64,000 nt of DNA from Rhodovulum tesquicola (GCF_024128855.1 NZ_JAMYDV010000006.1:1-64000), one strand, 5' to 3'; counted from the stretch's first letter, positions 1 to 10,257 are shown. The notes: generated from the letters alone by a model not told the origin. Made by a program: numbers and translations.

Positions 1-1192
1 GCACAACGCCCTCGACCTCGGCCGCGCTGTCGGCCGCCGAGCGCACGCTCGAGGTCAGCTCGTCCAGCGCCGCCGCCGTCTCCTCCAGCGTCGCCGCCTG
101 GTTCTCGGTCCGGTGCGACAGATCCTCGGAGGCCGACCGGATTTCGCCTGCGCGGGTGCGGATCTCGGCGGAATTGTCGATCATCGATCCGATCAGGTCG
201 TTCAGCCGGTCGATCGTGGCGTTGAAATCGGCCCGCAGCCCTTCGTAATCGGCGGGGAAGGGCGTCTCGATCGGATGGGTCAGATCGCCTGCGGCAAGAC
301 GCTCCAGCCCGCCGCGCAGGATCTGCACCACCTCGGCGCCCTCCTGCTGGCGTTGCCGTGCCTCTGCGTCGAGAAGGCGGGCCGCGGCGAGTTTCTCCCG
401 AAACTCATCCGCGCTGCGGGCGATCGCGCCGATCTCGTCCCGGCGGTCGGCATGGGGCACCCCGGTGTCCAGATCGCCGCCCGCCATGCGTTCGAATGCC
501 TGGCCAAGGGCGGGAAGCGGCCGGAACAGGACGGTCAGCAGCCCCAGCAGCAGCCCCATGCCCAGCGTGATCAGCAGCGTCGACGCGATCAGGCCGGCAC
601 GTCGTTGCGCGGCAATCGCGCTGTCGATCCGGCTGCGGTCGATGCCGACATAGAAGACCCCCAGAACCTCGCCCGCGGAGGAGACGATGGGCTGGTAGAG
701 GGTGAGGTAGGGCTTGCCCAGGATCGTCGCCGCGCCGGAAAAGGCCTGTCCCTTCAGCATCGCGGCATGGACGGGATTGTCGCGCCCCAGCACCGTGCCG
801 ACCGCGCGGGTGCCATCGTCCTTGCGGATGTTGGTGGTGACGCGCACGAAATCTTGCCGGGCCGCGTCCCAGGCGAAGAGCGTCGCGGTCTCGCCCGAGA
901 TCGCACCGGCGCGGTCGATGGCCGCGTGATCCTCAAGCACGGGAACCCGATCCCAGGTGACCCGTTGCACGGTGCCGTCCGCGGCGGTCGAAACCTCGAG
1001 CCCGTCGAAGCCGGACCGGAACTGGTCGATGACGATTCGCAGCGAGGCCGCCTGGCGGCCGAGCGCCGCTTCATGCATCGCCTGCGCGGATTGGTGCAGC
1101 AGAACCGCCGACTGGGCGATGCAGAGCGCGAGAAACAGGAAACCGGTGCCCAGCGCCAGCAGGGCCTTCAGCGAGAGATGTTTGTGCAGCAT
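1..1192 (-). CDS. Methyl-accepting chemotaxis protein (C-terminus beyond window)
   Basis: This is an inner-membrane chemoreceptor; 397 codons are visible and the frame runs off the left edge. The ATG at 1192 follows AAGGATCAGGA, a usable ribosome site. TM1 spans about residues 9-32. A Cache_3/Cache_2-like sensor follows at about 35-195, with the typical stretches ILGKPYLTLYQPI and GVFYVGID. TM2 is at about 199-223, followed by HAMP (PHADRRDEIGAIARS) and a second HAMP-like repeat (RLAAGDLTHPIETPF). The first part of the methyl-accepting coiled coil (SHRTENQAATLEETAAALDE) is present. The kinase-contact hairpin would lie outside the window. The ligand cannot be read from sequence. It follows the transglutaminase operon on the same strand after 135 bases, which hold a GC-rich inverted repeat at 1295-1319; I see no functional link. 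Family call is sure. Confidence 0.93.
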   Translation of the reverse strand, partial: MLHKHLSLKALLALGTGFLFLALCIAQSAVLLHQSAQAMHEAALGRQAASLRIVIDQFRSGFDGLEVSTAADGTVQRVTWDRVPVLEDHAAIDRAGAISGETATLFAWDAARQDFVRVTTNIRKDDGTRAVGTVLGRDNPVHAAMLKGQAFSGAATILGKPYLTLYQPIVSSAGEVLGVFYVGIDRSRIDSAIAAQRRAGLIASTLLITLGMGLLLGLLTVLFRPLPALGQAFERMAGGDLDTGVPHADRRDEIGAIARSADEFREKLAAARLLDAEARQRQQEGAEVVQILRGGLERLAAGDLTHPIETPFPADYEGLRADFNATIDRLNDLIGSMIDNSAEIRTRAGEIRSASEDLSHRTENQAATLEETAAALDELTSSVRSAADSAAEVEGVV

Positions 1193-1327
1193 TCCTGATC
1201 CTTGCGACAGCGTCCGGCGCCGTCATGTCTTCCGGAGGTTTATTTCCCATGAAAATCCGGCCTGATTTGGCCGCTGACGCGGCAACCGCGCGTCACCGGC
1301 GCAAGGCCGGAGCCGGTGCCGGAAGGC

Positions 1328-2221
1328 TCAGCCGGACCGCCCCGCGCAGGGGATCACGTCGACCTTGTGCGAGGTCGTGTGGGTGCCTTCGGACCTGAGC
1401 GAGCCGCGGACCGGCGCGACATCGGCGTAATCGCGTCCGATGGCGACGGCGACATGATCGGTGCCCACCAGCAGGTCGTTGGTCGGGTCGATCTCGATCC
1501 AGCCGGTCTCGGCGCCGCACCAGGCACGCACCCAGGCATGCATCGCGTCCGCGCCTTCCAGCCGGGGCTGGCCCGGCGGGGGCCTTGTGCGCAGGAAGCC
1601 GCTGACATAGCCCGCCGGAATGCCGACCGCCCGCAGCGCGGCGATCGTGACATGGCTGATGTCCTGGCAGACGCCGCGGCGTGCCTCGAAGGCGGCGATG
1701 GGCGGGGTCGTGACCTCGGTGGCCTCGGGGTCGAACTCGAACCTTTCATGCAGTTCGTGCGCGATGGCGCGGGTCGCGGCCAGCGCCGACATGTCCGGCG
1801 CGACCAGCGCCCCGGCGAAGGCCGCGATCCTGGGCTCGTGGCGGATACGTTCGGACGCGCCGAGAAAATGATGCGGCACCTGCGGGCCGATGCCCCGGAT
1901 CGCCGCGATCTCCTCGCCCAGCCTGCCCAGGTCGGTCGACAGGTCGAGCCCGGGCATGCCGCCCGACCGCCGCACGCGGCCGGCAAAGCGGAATGCGATC
2001 TCGGTCAGGGGACGGTCATGGGCAATCTCGGAGGTGGCATTGCCGAAGAAATCGGCCCCGTCCCGGCGGAAATCGGGATCGGGATCGGTCGAGACGCGGC
2101 CCGAGATCAGTTGCTGCACCGCGTTGCTGAGCGGCAGCATCCGCAGAAGCGTGCGGCTGGACCCGGCGGGGGCCTCGTAGCTGTAGGTGATTTCCAGCCT
2201 GATGTCGTAGTCGGTCGCCAT
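1328..2221 (-). CDS. Transglutaminase-like cysteine peptidase-fold protein
   Basis: The protein has 297 residues from the ATG at 2221. A TTG at 2230 is possible but overlaps the upstream stop and has no better ribosome site. An N-terminal bacterial transglutaminase domain of beta type (EITYSYEAPAG) precedes the papain-like core. The triad is visible: Cys185 in RRGVCQDISH, His228 in DAMHAWVRAW and Asp245 in IEIDPTND. No signal peptide is seen, so it is probably cytoplasmic. It is the third gene of an operon whose other members are an ATP-grasp/alpha-E protein and a DUF2126 transglutaminase. In such clusters the transglutaminase is thought to cleave or transfer peptide amide bonds made by the ATP-grasp partner; that role is inference. 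The substrate is unknown. Confidence 0.88.
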   Translation of the reverse strand: MATDYDIRLEITYSYEAPAGSSRTLLRMLPLSNAVQQLISGRVSTDPDPDFRRDGADFFGNATSEIAHDRPLTEIAFRFAGRVRRSGGMPGLDLSTDLGRLGEEIAAIRGIGPQVPHHFLGASERIRHEPRIAAFAGALVAPDMSALAATRAIAHELHERFEFDPEATEVTTPPIAAFEARRGVCQDISHVTIAALRAVGIPAGYVSGFLRTRPPPGQPRLEGADAMHAWVRAWCGAETGWIEIDPTNDLLVGTDHVAVAIGRDYADVAPVRGSLRSEGTHTTSHKVDVIPCAGRSG

Positions 2222-2226
2222 GGCGC

Positions 2227-4629
2227 TCAACTCAGGTAGCGCGCGGTCAGCGCGACAGAGATGTCCCGGATCGCCCCGCGGGTCTCCAGCAGCCGGGCGG
2301 GCGTCATGGCGTCGGGGGCGGCCACCGACAGGTCGGTATGCACCAGCAGGATTCGCCGGGCGAGATCGCTCATCGCGCCGCCTTCGCGGGTGCGGGTCAG
2401 CATCGCCTCCTGCTCGCGCAGGACGTCGAGCTGGAACAGCACGGAGCGCGGGTTGTCCGCGTCCAGCGCCAGAAGGTCGATGACGGTGTTGCAGCCGCTG
2501 GCCATGGGATAGCGGCGGCGATGGGTCATCACGCTGTCGCCAACCTCGATGGCGACATCCAGACTGCCCGGCGGCGCCGCCGGATCGGTGAGGGCGGCCA
2601 GCGCCGACAGCATCTGGTCGGCCCGTTCCAGCGCGCGCCCCATGGTCAGGAAGCGCCAGCCGGCAAAGCGGAACATGTTGTCATGCACGAGCCCGGCAAA
2701 ACCCGCGAGCTTGCGCAACAGCTCGGTCATCCGCCGCGCGGCCTCGTCGCCCGGGCGCACCCGGTTGAACATGCCGCGCGCGGTAAAGGCCAGATCGGTC
2801 AGCGCGTGCCAGCCATCGGTCGAGAACCGGTCGCGCACCTTGCCCGCGCAGCCCTGCGCGGCGTCGAAGAGTTCCAGCACGGCCATGGGCACCGGCTCGT
2901 CCGGATCGACGCCGAAGCCCTCGAGATAGCGTTCCAGATGGTCGATCAGCGGCATCTCGCGATGGCCGACCTCCTCGAGCCGCAGGTGATAGGCGCGCAG
3001 CTCGCGCACCCGCGCCTCGGCCCGTTCGACATAGCGGCCCAGCCAGTAGAGATTGTCCGCCGCGCGGCTTGGCAGCACGCCCGGCAGGCGGCGCACGAAG
3101 GGGCCGTCCTGCCGCAAGGAAAGGCTTTCGGCAATCACGGGGGCGTCGCTGACCACCCAGACATCGGCGACCGAGCCGCCATTCTTCATCGACAGCGCCG
3201 TCGGATCCTCGGTGCGCCCGATCCTGGCATAGCCGCCCGGCATCACGGTCCAGCCCTCGGGGGTTCGCGCCAGGAAGACCCGGATCAGCGCCGGCCGCGG
3301 CACCAGGTCGGTGCCGATCATCGCGGGCGTGGTGGACAGCGTCACCGCCTCCTGCCCGACCAGGTTGGCGCCATCCGTCTCGAGCCAGTCGCCGATGGGC
3401 TTTTGCGCAGAGCCGCGGAAATCGCCGCCCAGTGCGGTCAGGGCATCGACCTCGAAGGGCAGATCGGTCGACAGCGCCCGCCCGATCATCATGCGTTGCA
3501 GGTTGTCGTAGACGAATCCCCGCTCTGCCGTCTGTCCGCACCACCAGGTCGCGATATTGGGGATCTTCAGCGGCTGGCCGGTCAGCCGTTCGCAGATCCG
3601 CGGCAGGAAGGCCATCATCGCGCGGGCCTCGAGCACACCGGAGCCGAGGCAGTTCAGCATGGTCAGTTCCTGCGCGCGCAGTGCGGCGACCATGCCCGGC
3701 GTGCCCAGCGCCGAGCTTTCGTCCAGTTCCAGCGGATCGGCAAAGCGCGAATCGAGCCGCCGCCACAGCACGCTGACCGGCTGCGGGCCGTCGATGGTGC
3801 GCACCGTCAGCCTGCCCTGTTCGGCCTTGAGATCCTCGCATTCCAGCAGCAGGAAGCCCAGATAGCGCGCGATATAGGCATGCTCGAAATAGGTATCGGT
3901 ATGCTGGCCCGGCGTCAGGATCGCCACCCGGCTGGCGCTTTCGCCGCGCAGCCCGTTCATCGCGTCGCGAAACGCCCGGAAGAACCCGGCCAGACGGCGG
4001 ACATTGGCGTTGGGAAAGAGGTCGGGAAATACCCGGGTCGTGGCCATCCGGTTTTCCAGCGCGAAACCCGAGCCCGAGGGCGCCTGCGTCCGGTCGCCCA
4101 GCACCAGCCAGGATCCGTCCGGCGAGCGGCCGACCTCGAAGGCCAGGAAATGCAGGAAATGGCCCGAGCGGGGCCGCATGCCCACGATGGGACGCAGCCA
4201 TTCGGGATTGCGCGCGACCAGTTCGGCGGGCAGCAGCCCGTCCGCCACCAGATCGCCCGGCCCGTAGAGATCGGCCATCACATGTTCCAGAAGGTCCGCA
4301 CGCTGGATCAGCCCCTCGGAGAGCCGCTGCCATTCCTCGGCGGCGATCATCACGGGGATGTGGCTGAGCGGCCAGTCGCGCAGCGTCGAGCCGCCCGAGC
4401 TGTGCTGGCGGTAGTAGACGCCGGTATCGTGCAGGTGCTGATCGCCCCGGGCAAAGCGCTGGGCAAGCTCGTCCGGCGTCTGCCCGGCCAGCAGGTCGAT
4501 CAGCGGCTGCCAGACCGGCCGCACGCGGCCATCGGGCTGCAACAGCTCGTCGGCCACGCCGGAGGGCGGCTGATAGCCCTGCAAGAGCGCGGCGGCCAGG
4601 TCGTCCGGGGCGTGATCGGTCGCGTTCAT
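2227..4629 (-). CDS. Circularly permuted type 2 ATP-grasp / alpha-E fusion protein
   Basis: The protein has 800 residues, starting at the ATG at 4629, one base after the upstream TGA, so the two genes are probably translationally coupled. The N-terminal ~460 residues match the circularly permuted ATP-grasp family (formerly DUF404/DUF407), with GVYYRQHSSGGSTLRDWPLS, ILTPGQHTDTYFEHAYIAR and a late segment VPRPALIRVFLAR. The C-terminal ~320 residues are an alpha-helical alpha-E (DUF403) domain that opens with ADNLYWLGRYVERAEARVR. ATP-grasp enzymes form amide bonds through acyl phosphates; alpha-E is a helical partner of unknown role. In many bacteria the two are separate genes, here they are one chain. 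Its neighbours are two transglutaminases, which supports a peptide-modifying pathway. The product is not known. Confidence 0.9.
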   Translation of the reverse strand: MNATDHAPDDLAAALLQGYQPPSGVADELLQPDGRVRPVWQPLIDLLAGQTPDELAQRFARGDQHLHDTGVYYRQHSSGGSTLRDWPLSHIPVMIAAEEWQRLSEGLIQRADLLEHVMADLYGPGDLVADGLLPAELVARNPEWLRPIVGMRPRSGHFLHFLAFEVGRSPDGSWLVLGDRTQAPSGSGFALENRMATTRVFPDLFPNANVRRLAGFFRAFRDAMNGLRGESASRVAILTPGQHTDTYFEHAYIARYLGFLLLECEDLKAEQGRLTVRTIDGPQPVSVLWRRLDSRFADPLELDESSALGTPGMVAALRAQELTMLNCLGSGVLEARAMMAFLPRICERLTGQPLKIPNIATWWCGQTAERGFVYDNLQRMMIGRALSTDLPFEVDALTALGGDFRGSAQKPIGDWLETDGANLVGQEAVTLSTTPAMIGTDLVPRPALIRVFLARTPEGWTVMPGGYARIGRTEDPTALSMKNGGSVADVWVVSDAPVIAESLSLRQDGPFVRRLPGVLPSRAADNLYWLGRYVERAEARVRELRAYHLRLEEVGHREMPLIDHLERYLEGFGVDPDEPVPMAVLELFDAAQGCAGKVRDRFSTDGWHALTDLAFTARGMFNRVRPGDEAARRMTELLRKLAGFAGLVHDNMFRFAGWRFLTMGRALERADQMLSALAALTDPAAPPGSLDVAIEVGDSVMTHRRRYPMASGCNTVIDLLALDADNPRSVLFQLDVLREQEAMLTRTREGGAMSDLARRILLVHTDLSVAAPDAMTPARLLETRGAIRDISVALTARYLS

Positions 4630-4630
4630 G

Positions 4631-7600
4631 TCACAGACCCGGCCCCCGGCGCAGGTCAAGCGTCATGGGGAATTCCGGGTGGGGGTTTTCGGGCGCGGGC
4701 CAGTAGCTGCCGGGCGTGTGGCCCATCTTCTCGAACCGCGCCAGCCGCCGCGCCTCGGCCTCGTTGGCGTTGACGGGGAAGGTGTCGTAGCTGCGCCCGC
4801 CCGGGTGCGCGACGTGATAGGTACACCCGCCCAGCGCCCGGCCCGACCAGGTGTCGAAGATGTCGAAGGTCAGCGGCGCGTTGACCGGCAGCACCGGGTG
4901 CAGCGCCTCGGCGGGCTGCCACGCCTTGAACCGCACGCCGCCGATGGCGGTGCCGCTGGTCCCGGTCTGGTGCAAGGGCACCGCGCGGCGGTTGCAGGCG
5001 ACGATGTAGCGGCCCGGGTTCGAGGTGGACAGCTTCACCTGCATCCGTTCCACCGAACTGTCGGTGTAACGCACCGTGCCGCCGATGGCGCCGCGTTCGC
5101 CCAGCACATGCCAAGGCTCCAGCGCCTGCCGCAGTTCCAGATGCACGCCTTCGTATTCGACCTCGCCGCAGAACGGGAAGCGGAATTCCTGCTGCGCCTC
5201 GTACCATTCGGACCGGAAGGCGAAGCCGTGATCGGTGAGGTCACGCAGGACGCCCAGAAAATCGGCCCAGACGAAATGCGGCAGCATGAAACGGTCATGC
5301 AGTTCCGTGCCCCAGCGCACCGGCTTGCCCTTGAGGGGGTTCAGCCAGAGCCGGGCGAGGATGGCGCGGATCAGCACCTGTTGCGCAAGGCTCATCCGCG
5401 CATCGGGCGGCATCTCGAAGCCGCGGAATTCCAGCAGGCCCAGACGCCCGGTCGGCCCGTCGGGGGAATAGAGCTTGTCGATGCAAAGCTCGGTCCGGTG
5501 GGTGTTGCCGGTGACGTCGATCAGGATGTTGCGCAGAAGCCGGTCCACCAGCCACGGCGCGGGTGCGGGGCCTTCGCCCGGATCGGGGAACTGGCTCAGC
5601 GCGATTTCCAGCTCGTACAGGCTGTCATGGCAGGCCTCGTCGATCCGCGGCGCCTGGCTGGTGGGGCCGATGAACAGCCCCGAGAACAGATAGGACAGGC
5701 TGGGGTGCCGCTGCCAGTAGAGGATCAGCGAGCGCAACAGGTCCGGCCGGCGCAGGAAGGGGGAGTCGTTGGGCGTGGCGCCGCCCACGACAACGTGGTT
5801 GCCGCCCCCCGTGCCGCAATGCTTGCCGTCGACCATGAACTTGTCGGCGCCCAGCCGCGTCAGCCGCGCCTCTTCGTAGACGCCCAGCGTGATCGCCTTG
5901 CAGTCGTCCCAATCGGTGGCGGGGTGGACGTTGACCTCCAGCACGCCGGGGTCGGGGGCCACGCGGATGACGTTCAGGCGCGGGTCGTGCGGCGGCGCGT
6001 AGCCCTCGATATGCACCGGCAGGCCCATCTCGGCGGCGGTCGCCTCGGCCGCGGCGACGAGGTCGAGGTAATCCTCGGCATCCTCCACGGGGGGCATGAA
6101 CACGCAAAGCCGCCCGTCGCGCGGTTCGACCGACAGCGCGGTGCGCACGGTGCCGGTGCCAAGTTCCTGTTCGCGCACGTCCTGCACCGCGCCGCCCTCG
6201 GTGAAGCGCGCCACGGGCTGGGCGTGGCCGGGGCTGGCCGCGGCCACACGCGCCGCGGCGGCGCGGTCGGCTTCGTCGAAATCGCGCAGCGGGCCGCGGT
6301 CGATGGTGGGATCGGTGACATAGGTATAGGGAAACTGCGCCGGCGGCACATGGGGCAGGCTGCCCAGCGGCAGCCGGTATCCCACCGGGCTGTCGCCCGG
6401 CACGAGAAACAGTTTGCCCCGCCGCATCGTCCAGCGTTCCGACCGCCAGCGCCGCCCGGTCGCCTGCGCCTGCCAGCGCTGGATCGGCAGGATATGGCCC
6501 GCGGGATTCGTCAGGCCGCGGGCAAAGACGCGGGCGATGCGGGCGCGTTCCTCGGGGTCCTTCAGTTTCGAGTTCTCGGGCGTCACGTTCTCGGGCAGGC
6601 TGCCTTCCTTGATGATCCATTCCGCCGGATCCTCGTAGGCGGGCAGCACCATTTCGGGTTCGAGCCCCAACCGTTCGGCGATGCCCTTCAGAAGCCTGTC
6701 GGACTCCTCGGGCCCCGCCCCGGTCTGCGCCGTTTCCTCGGCGATCAGGTCCGGGTTCTTCCAGATCGGCTTGCCATCGCGGCGCCAGTAGAGCGAGAAG
6801 GTCCAGCGCGGCAGCGTCTCGCCCGGATACCACTTGCCCTGCCCGTAATGCAGGAAGCCGCCGGGCGCGAACCGGTCCCGCAGCCGCCGGATCAACTGGT
6901 CGGCCAGCCCGCGCTTCATCGGGCCTACGGCGGCAATGTTCCATTCCTCCGATTCGAAATCGTCGATCGAGACGAAGGTGGGCTCGCCCCCCATCGTCAG
7001 CCGCATGTCGCCTGCGCGGATCGCGGCATCGACCTGATGGCCCAGCGCGTCGAGCGCGTCCCATGCCTCGTCCGAGAAGGGCTTGGTGATGCGGGGATGT
7101 TCGGCGGTGCGGTGCACCTCCATGTGGAAGGTGAAATCGACCTCGGCATAGGACGCCATGCCGGTGATCGGCGCGGCGTTGCGGTAATGCGGCGTCGCGG
7201 CCAGCGGCACGTGGCTTTCGCCGGTCAGAAGCCCGCTGGTCGGGTCCAGCCCGATCCAGCCCGCGCCGGGCAGGTAGACTTCGCACCACGCATGCAGGTC
7301 GGTGAAGTCGTGATCGGTGCCGGGCGGGCCGTCCAGCGCCACGAGGTCAGGCTTGAGCTGAATGAGATAGCCCGAGACGAAGCGCGCGGCGAGACCCAGA
7401 TGCCGCAGCACCTGCACCATCAGCCACGAGCTGTCCCGGCACGAGCCCGATTTCACGCGCAGCGTGTCCTCGGGGGTCTGCACGCCCGGCTCCATCCGGA
7501 TCACGTAGGCGATCTCGCGTTGCAGCCGCGCGTTCAGGTCCACCACGAAATCGACCGTCCGCACGGGTTCGCGCGGGATGGTGACAAGGAATACGGACAA

Positions 7601-7978
7601 GAGCGGGCCGGCGCGTTCGGGCACCCGGTAGATCGACAGGTCATCCACCAGATCGACGGGATAGTCGAAGGGCCAGGTCTCGGCGGCTTCGTCCACGAAG
7701 AAGTCGAAGGGGTTGTAGACCGTCATGTCGGCCACAAGGTCCACCTCGATCCTGAGTTCCCGCACCGGTTCGGGAAACACGAAGCGCGACAGCCAGTTGC
7801 CGTAGGGGTCCTGCTGGTGGTTCACGAAATGGCCTTCGGGGCTGACCTTCAGGCTGTGCGAGATCACCCGCGTCCGGCTGTGCGGCGCAGGCCGCAGGCG
7901 GATCACCTGCGGGCCCAGGCTGACGAGCCGGTCATAGCGGTAATGCGTCAGGTGACGGATGCTTGCGGTGATGGCCAT
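4631..7978 (-). CDS. DUF2126-type large transglutaminase family protein
   Basis: The protein has 1115 residues, usual for this family. The ATG at 7978 begins directly before the conserved N-terminal beta domain ([18 protein letters not shown]); further upstream the frame is not family-like. The transglutaminase core covers about residues 150-290, with Cys180 ([20 protein letters not shown]), His229 ([12 protein letters not shown]) and Asp245 (IGLDPTSG). The remaining ~800 residues are the DUF2126 region, which includes [14 protein letters not shown]-like text ([17 protein letters not shown]), [20 protein letters not shown] and [13 protein letters not shown]-like segments ([17 protein letters not shown]). 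It is first in the three-gene operon. The 223 bases upstream separate it from the divergent RNA methyltransferase gene. The function of DUF2126 is unknown. Confidence 0.92.
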   Translation of the reverse strand: MAITASIRHLTHYRYDRLVSLGPQVIRLRPAPHSRTRVISHSLKVSPEGHFVNHQQDPYGNWLSRFVFPEPVRELRIEVDLVADMTVYNPFDFFVDEAAETWPFDYPVDLVDDLSIYRVPERAGPLLSVFLVTIPREPVRTVDFVVDLNARLQREIAYVIRMEPGVQTPEDTLRVKSGSCRDSSWLMVQVLRHLGLAARFVSGYLIQLKPDLVALDGPPGTDHDFTDLHAWCEVYLPGAGWIGLDPTSGLLTGESHVPLAATPHYRNAAPITGMASYAEVDFTFHMEVHRTAEHPRITKPFSDEAWDALDALGHQVDAAIRAGDMRLTMGGEPTFVSIDDFESEEWNIAAVGPMKRGLADQLIRRLRDRFAPGGFLHYGQGKWYPGETLPRWTFSLYWRRDGKPIWKNPDLIAEETAQTGAGPEESDRLLKGIAERLGLEPEMVLPAYEDPAEWIIKEGSLPENVTPENSKLKDPEERARIARVFARGLTNPAGHILPIQRWQAQATGRRWRSERWTMRRGKLFLVPGDSPVGYRLPLGSLPHVPPAQFPYTYVTDPTIDRGPLRDFDEADRAAAARVAAASPGHAQPVARFTEGGAVQDVREQELGTGTVRTALSVEPRDGRLCVFMPPVEDAEDYLDLVAAAEATAAEMGLPVHIEGYAPPHDPRLNVIRVAPDPGVLEVNVHPATDWDDCKAITLGVYEEARLTRLGADKFMVDGKHCGTGGGNHVVVGGATPNDSPFLRRPDLLRSLILYWQRHPSLSYLFSGLFIGPTSQAPRIDEACHDSLYELEIALSQFPDPGEGPAPAPWLVDRLLRNILIDVTGNTHRTELCIDKLYSPDGPTGRLGLLEFRGFEMPPDARMSLAQQVLIRAILARLWLNPLKGKPVRWGTELHDRFMLPHFVWADFLGVLRDLTDHGFAFRSEWYEAQQEFRFPFCGEVEYEGVHLELRQALEPWHVLGERGAIGGTVRYTDSSVERMQVKLSTSNPGRYIVACNRRAVPLHQTGTSGTAIGGVRFKAWQPAEALHPVLPVNAPLTFDIFDTWSGRALGGCTYHVAHPGGRSYDTFPVNANEAEARRLARFEKMGHTPGSYWPAPENPHPEFPMTLDLRRGPGL

Positions 7979-8201
7979 GATGTCTCGCGCGGGAAGGGTC
8001 GAGCGGCAGCAAAGACGGTTTTGCGGGGGCTGTAAACCGCTTCGATGTCTCGGCCCGGCGTCGGGACGCACCGTGTCGGGGGATGCCGGGAATTGAGGCA
8101 CCCGCCAGCGCGCGGCGGAAACCCGGCCAGCCCCGGCAACAGGCGTGGGAAAAGCCGAAATCGCGGTCGCGGCGGTCGCGAAGGCAGGGTAAGCAGGCGG
8201 C

Positions 8202-9323
8202 ATGGAACCCCAAGCCGATCTGGACATCTTTCTGGTTGCCCCGCCGGGGCTTGAGCATGTGCTGGCCGAGGAGGCGCGCGCGCTGGGCTTTCGCGATGTC
8301 GTCCCCGGCCCGGGCGGCGTGTCATCGCGCGGCGGCTGGCCCGAGATCTGGCGGGCCAATCTGTGGCTGCGCGGCGCGGGGCGGGTGCTGGTGCGGATCG
8401 CGGCCTTCCGCGCGCTGCATCTGGCCCAGCTCGACAAGCGCGCGCGGCGGGTGCCCTGGGCCGAGATGCTGCACCCCGATCGACCGGTTCGGGTGGAAGC
8501 CACCTGCCGGGCCTCGCGGATCTATCATGCGGGGGCGGCGGCGCAGCGGGTCGAGCGGGCCATCGCCGAGACGCTGGGCGCGCCGGTTGCGGCCGAGGGT
8601 GACACCGCGATCCGCGTGCTGGTGCGGATCGAAGACGATCTTTGCACGATCAGCCTGGACAGTTCGGGCGAGCCGTTGCACCGGCGCGGCCACAAGCAGG
8701 AGGTGGGCAAGGCGCCGCTGCGCGAGACGCTGGCCGCGCTGTTCCTGCGCCAATGCGGATACAATGGCGGCGAGCCGGTGGTCGATCCGATGTGCGGCTC
8801 GGGCACCTTCGTGATCGAGGCGGCCGAGATCGCGGCGGGGCTGGCGCCGGGCCGCAGCCGCGGCTTTGCCTTCGAGGCGTTCGCGGGCTTCGATCCGGCC
8901 GCCTGGGAGGCGATGCGCACGGCGCCCGCCCCTGCCCCGCCCGATCTGCGGTTCCACGGGTTCGACCGCGATCAGGGCGCCATCGCGGCCAGCCGGGCCA
9001 ATGCGGACCGGGCGGGTATTGCCGCGCTGACCTGTTTCACCTGTCAGCCCATCGCCGCGCTGACCCCGCCCGAGGGCCCGGCCGGGCTGGTCATGGTGAA
9101 CCCGCCCTATGGCGGGCGGATCGGCAATGCCAAGGCGCTTTATCCGCTTTACGGAACGCTGGGCGAGGTTCTGAGGACGCGGTTCGCGGGCTGGCGGGTC
9201 GGGATCGTGACCAGCGAGCCGCAACTTGCCCGCGCGACCGGCCTGCCCTTCGGCCCGAACGGGCCGCCCATTCCCCATGGCGGGCTGAAGATCCGGCTTT
9301 ACCGGACCGGCCCGCTGGGATGA
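8202..9323 (+). CDS. THUMP-domain class I RNA methyltransferase (RlmL-N/YpsC-like)
   Basis: The protein has 373 residues. An N-terminal THUMP RNA-binding module lies at about 45-155. The Rossmann methyltransferase carries the SAM loop [14 protein letters not shown] at 195-208 and the NPPYGGRIG catalytic motif from residue 300. NPPY is typical of N2-guanine or N6-adenine methylation. The closest family by layout is the 23S rRNA m2G methyltransferase group (RlmL N-terminal half, YpsC); the exact target base cannot be fixed from sequence. It is monocistronic, divergent from the transglutaminase operon and convergent with the GH128 gene. A hairpin at 9322-9347 separates the latter pair. No strong ribosome site precedes the ATG. 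Confidence 0.88.
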   Translation: MEPQADLDIFLVAPPGLEHVLAEEARALGFRDVVPGPGGVSSRGGWPEIWRANLWLRGAGRVLVRIAAFRALHLAQLDKRARRVPWAEMLHPDRPVRVEATCRASRIYHAGAAAQRVERAIAETLGAPVAAEGDTAIRVLVRIEDDLCTISLDSSGEPLHRRGHKQEVGKAPLRETLAALFLRQCGYNGGEPVVDPMCGSGTFVIEAAEIAAGLAPGRSRGFAFEAFAGFDPAAWEAMRTAPAPAPPDLRFHGFDRDQGAIAASRANADRAGIAALTCFTCQPIAALTPPEGPAGLVMVNPPYGGRIGNAKALYPLYGTLGEVLRTRFAGWRVGIVTSEPQLARATGLPFGPNGPPIPHGGLKIRLYRTGPLG

Positions 9324-9347
9324 CCGCGCCCTTTGCGGGGCGCGGTC
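9322..9347. terminator. Hairpin between convergent genes
   Basis: A 10-bp perfect stem (gaccgcgccc / gggcgcggtc) with a 6-base loop sits between the RNA methyltransferase stop and the GH128 stop. It starts inside the methyltransferase stop codon. There is no long T run on either side. It probably ends transcription from both directions. Confidence 0.6.
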
Positions 9348-9354
9348 AGTGCGC

Positions 9355-10200
9355 TCAGTCGGCGCTGGCGACCTCGATGCTGGCGAAGGCGGCCATCGCG
9401 CTTTCATAGGCCCGGCCGACCGGGGTGGGTCTGAGCCGGTCGTCGACCAGGTTGATCTTCGGCGCGCTGCCGCCCCAGGGATAGGGATTGGCCGCGAACC
9501 AGGCATAGCGTTCGACGAAGGGCAGCCCCTCCATCATCCGCATCGCTTCCTGGGCAAAGGCGGCGTTGCGCTCGTAGCTGGCGGCGCGCGGGCGGTTCCA
9601 GTCGATATAGGCGAATTCGGTCACCCAGATCGGCCGGCGATATTCGCGATGCACCTGGATCAGCCAGCGGCGGAACGCCTCGACATCGCCATCGGTCGTG
9701 TAATAGTGGACCGCCATGAAATCTACCCGCATCCCGCGCCGCTCGATTTCGGACATGAAGCGGCGCTGCCAGGAATTCGGCCCCAGCGTCTGGTCGCGCG
9801 TGGTCGCCGGGCTGCCAAGCCTCAGCCCGCGCGCCTGCAGCCTGGGCCAGAGCGCGATGGCCTCGGCCACCGTCATTCCCGCCTGGTGATCGCCGCCATA
9901 GCCGTCAGGCTCGTTGAAGCCCAGAAGCGTGGTGACCCGCCGATCCGACTTGATCGGCTTGTTCACGTCCTTGGCCCCGTGGATCATCGGCACGAAGTCC
10001 ACATCGCGCCGCTGCTTCTGGCGCGACCAGATCTGGTCGGTCCGCCAGTTGTAATACCAGCCAAGCCCCGGCGCATCCTCGATCCAGCGGATCATCGTGT
10101 AGCTCGGGTTTTCCCAGGCGCCAACGCCCGCCTTCTGAGCCATGACCGGAGTCGACAGCATGAGTAACCCCACCAGAATGGGGATGAGTTTCCTGACCAT
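9355..10200 (-). CDS. Secreted GH128-like glycoside hydrolase
   Basis: The protein has 281 residues. Residues 1-21 form a Sec signal peptide (MVRKLIPILVGLLMLSTPVMA). The rest looks like the Asl1-like glycosyl hydrolase domain of family GH128, which acts on beta-1,3-glucan. Family hallmarks are WYYNW near residue 48, LGFNEPD with Glu97 as likely acid/base, FMAVHYY at 161-167 and WVTEFAY with Glu195 as likely nucleophile. The fold is a TIM barrel; the length fits. It stands alone, convergent with the RNA methyltransferase. The upstream region holds two direct repeats (10260-10277) and an inverted repeat near the start. It may trim an own exopolysaccharide or attack algal/fungal glucan; the substrate is inferred from the family only. 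Confidence 0.82.
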   Translation of the reverse strand: MVRKLIPILVGLLMLSTPVMAQKAGVGAWENPSYTMIRWIEDAPGLGWYYNWRTDQIWSRQKQRRDVDFVPMIHGAKDVNKPIKSDRRVTTLLGFNEPDGYGGDHQAGMTVAEAIALWPRLQARGLRLGSPATTRDQTLGPNSWQRRFMSEIERRGMRVDFMAVHYYTTDGDVEAFRRWLIQVHREYRRPIWVTEFAYIDWNRPRAASYERNAAFAQEAMRMMEGLPFVERYAWFAANPYPWGGSAPKINLVDDRLRPTPVGRAYESAMAAFASIEVASAD

Positions 10201-10257
10201 TGTATACCTCGCACACCAAGAACGAGGCTAGGCAGGTCTTTGGGTAGGAATTTGGCC

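Noticed and set aside
2338-4773. Long plus-strand open frame opposite the ATP-grasp/alpha-E gene
   Set aside because: Arg/Gln/Ala/His-rich text without motifs, and it crosses the border of two real genes.
4628-8035. Long plus-strand open frame opposite the DUF2126 gene
   Set aside because: Same shadow effect. The minus strand has a complete transglutaminase with catalytic residues.
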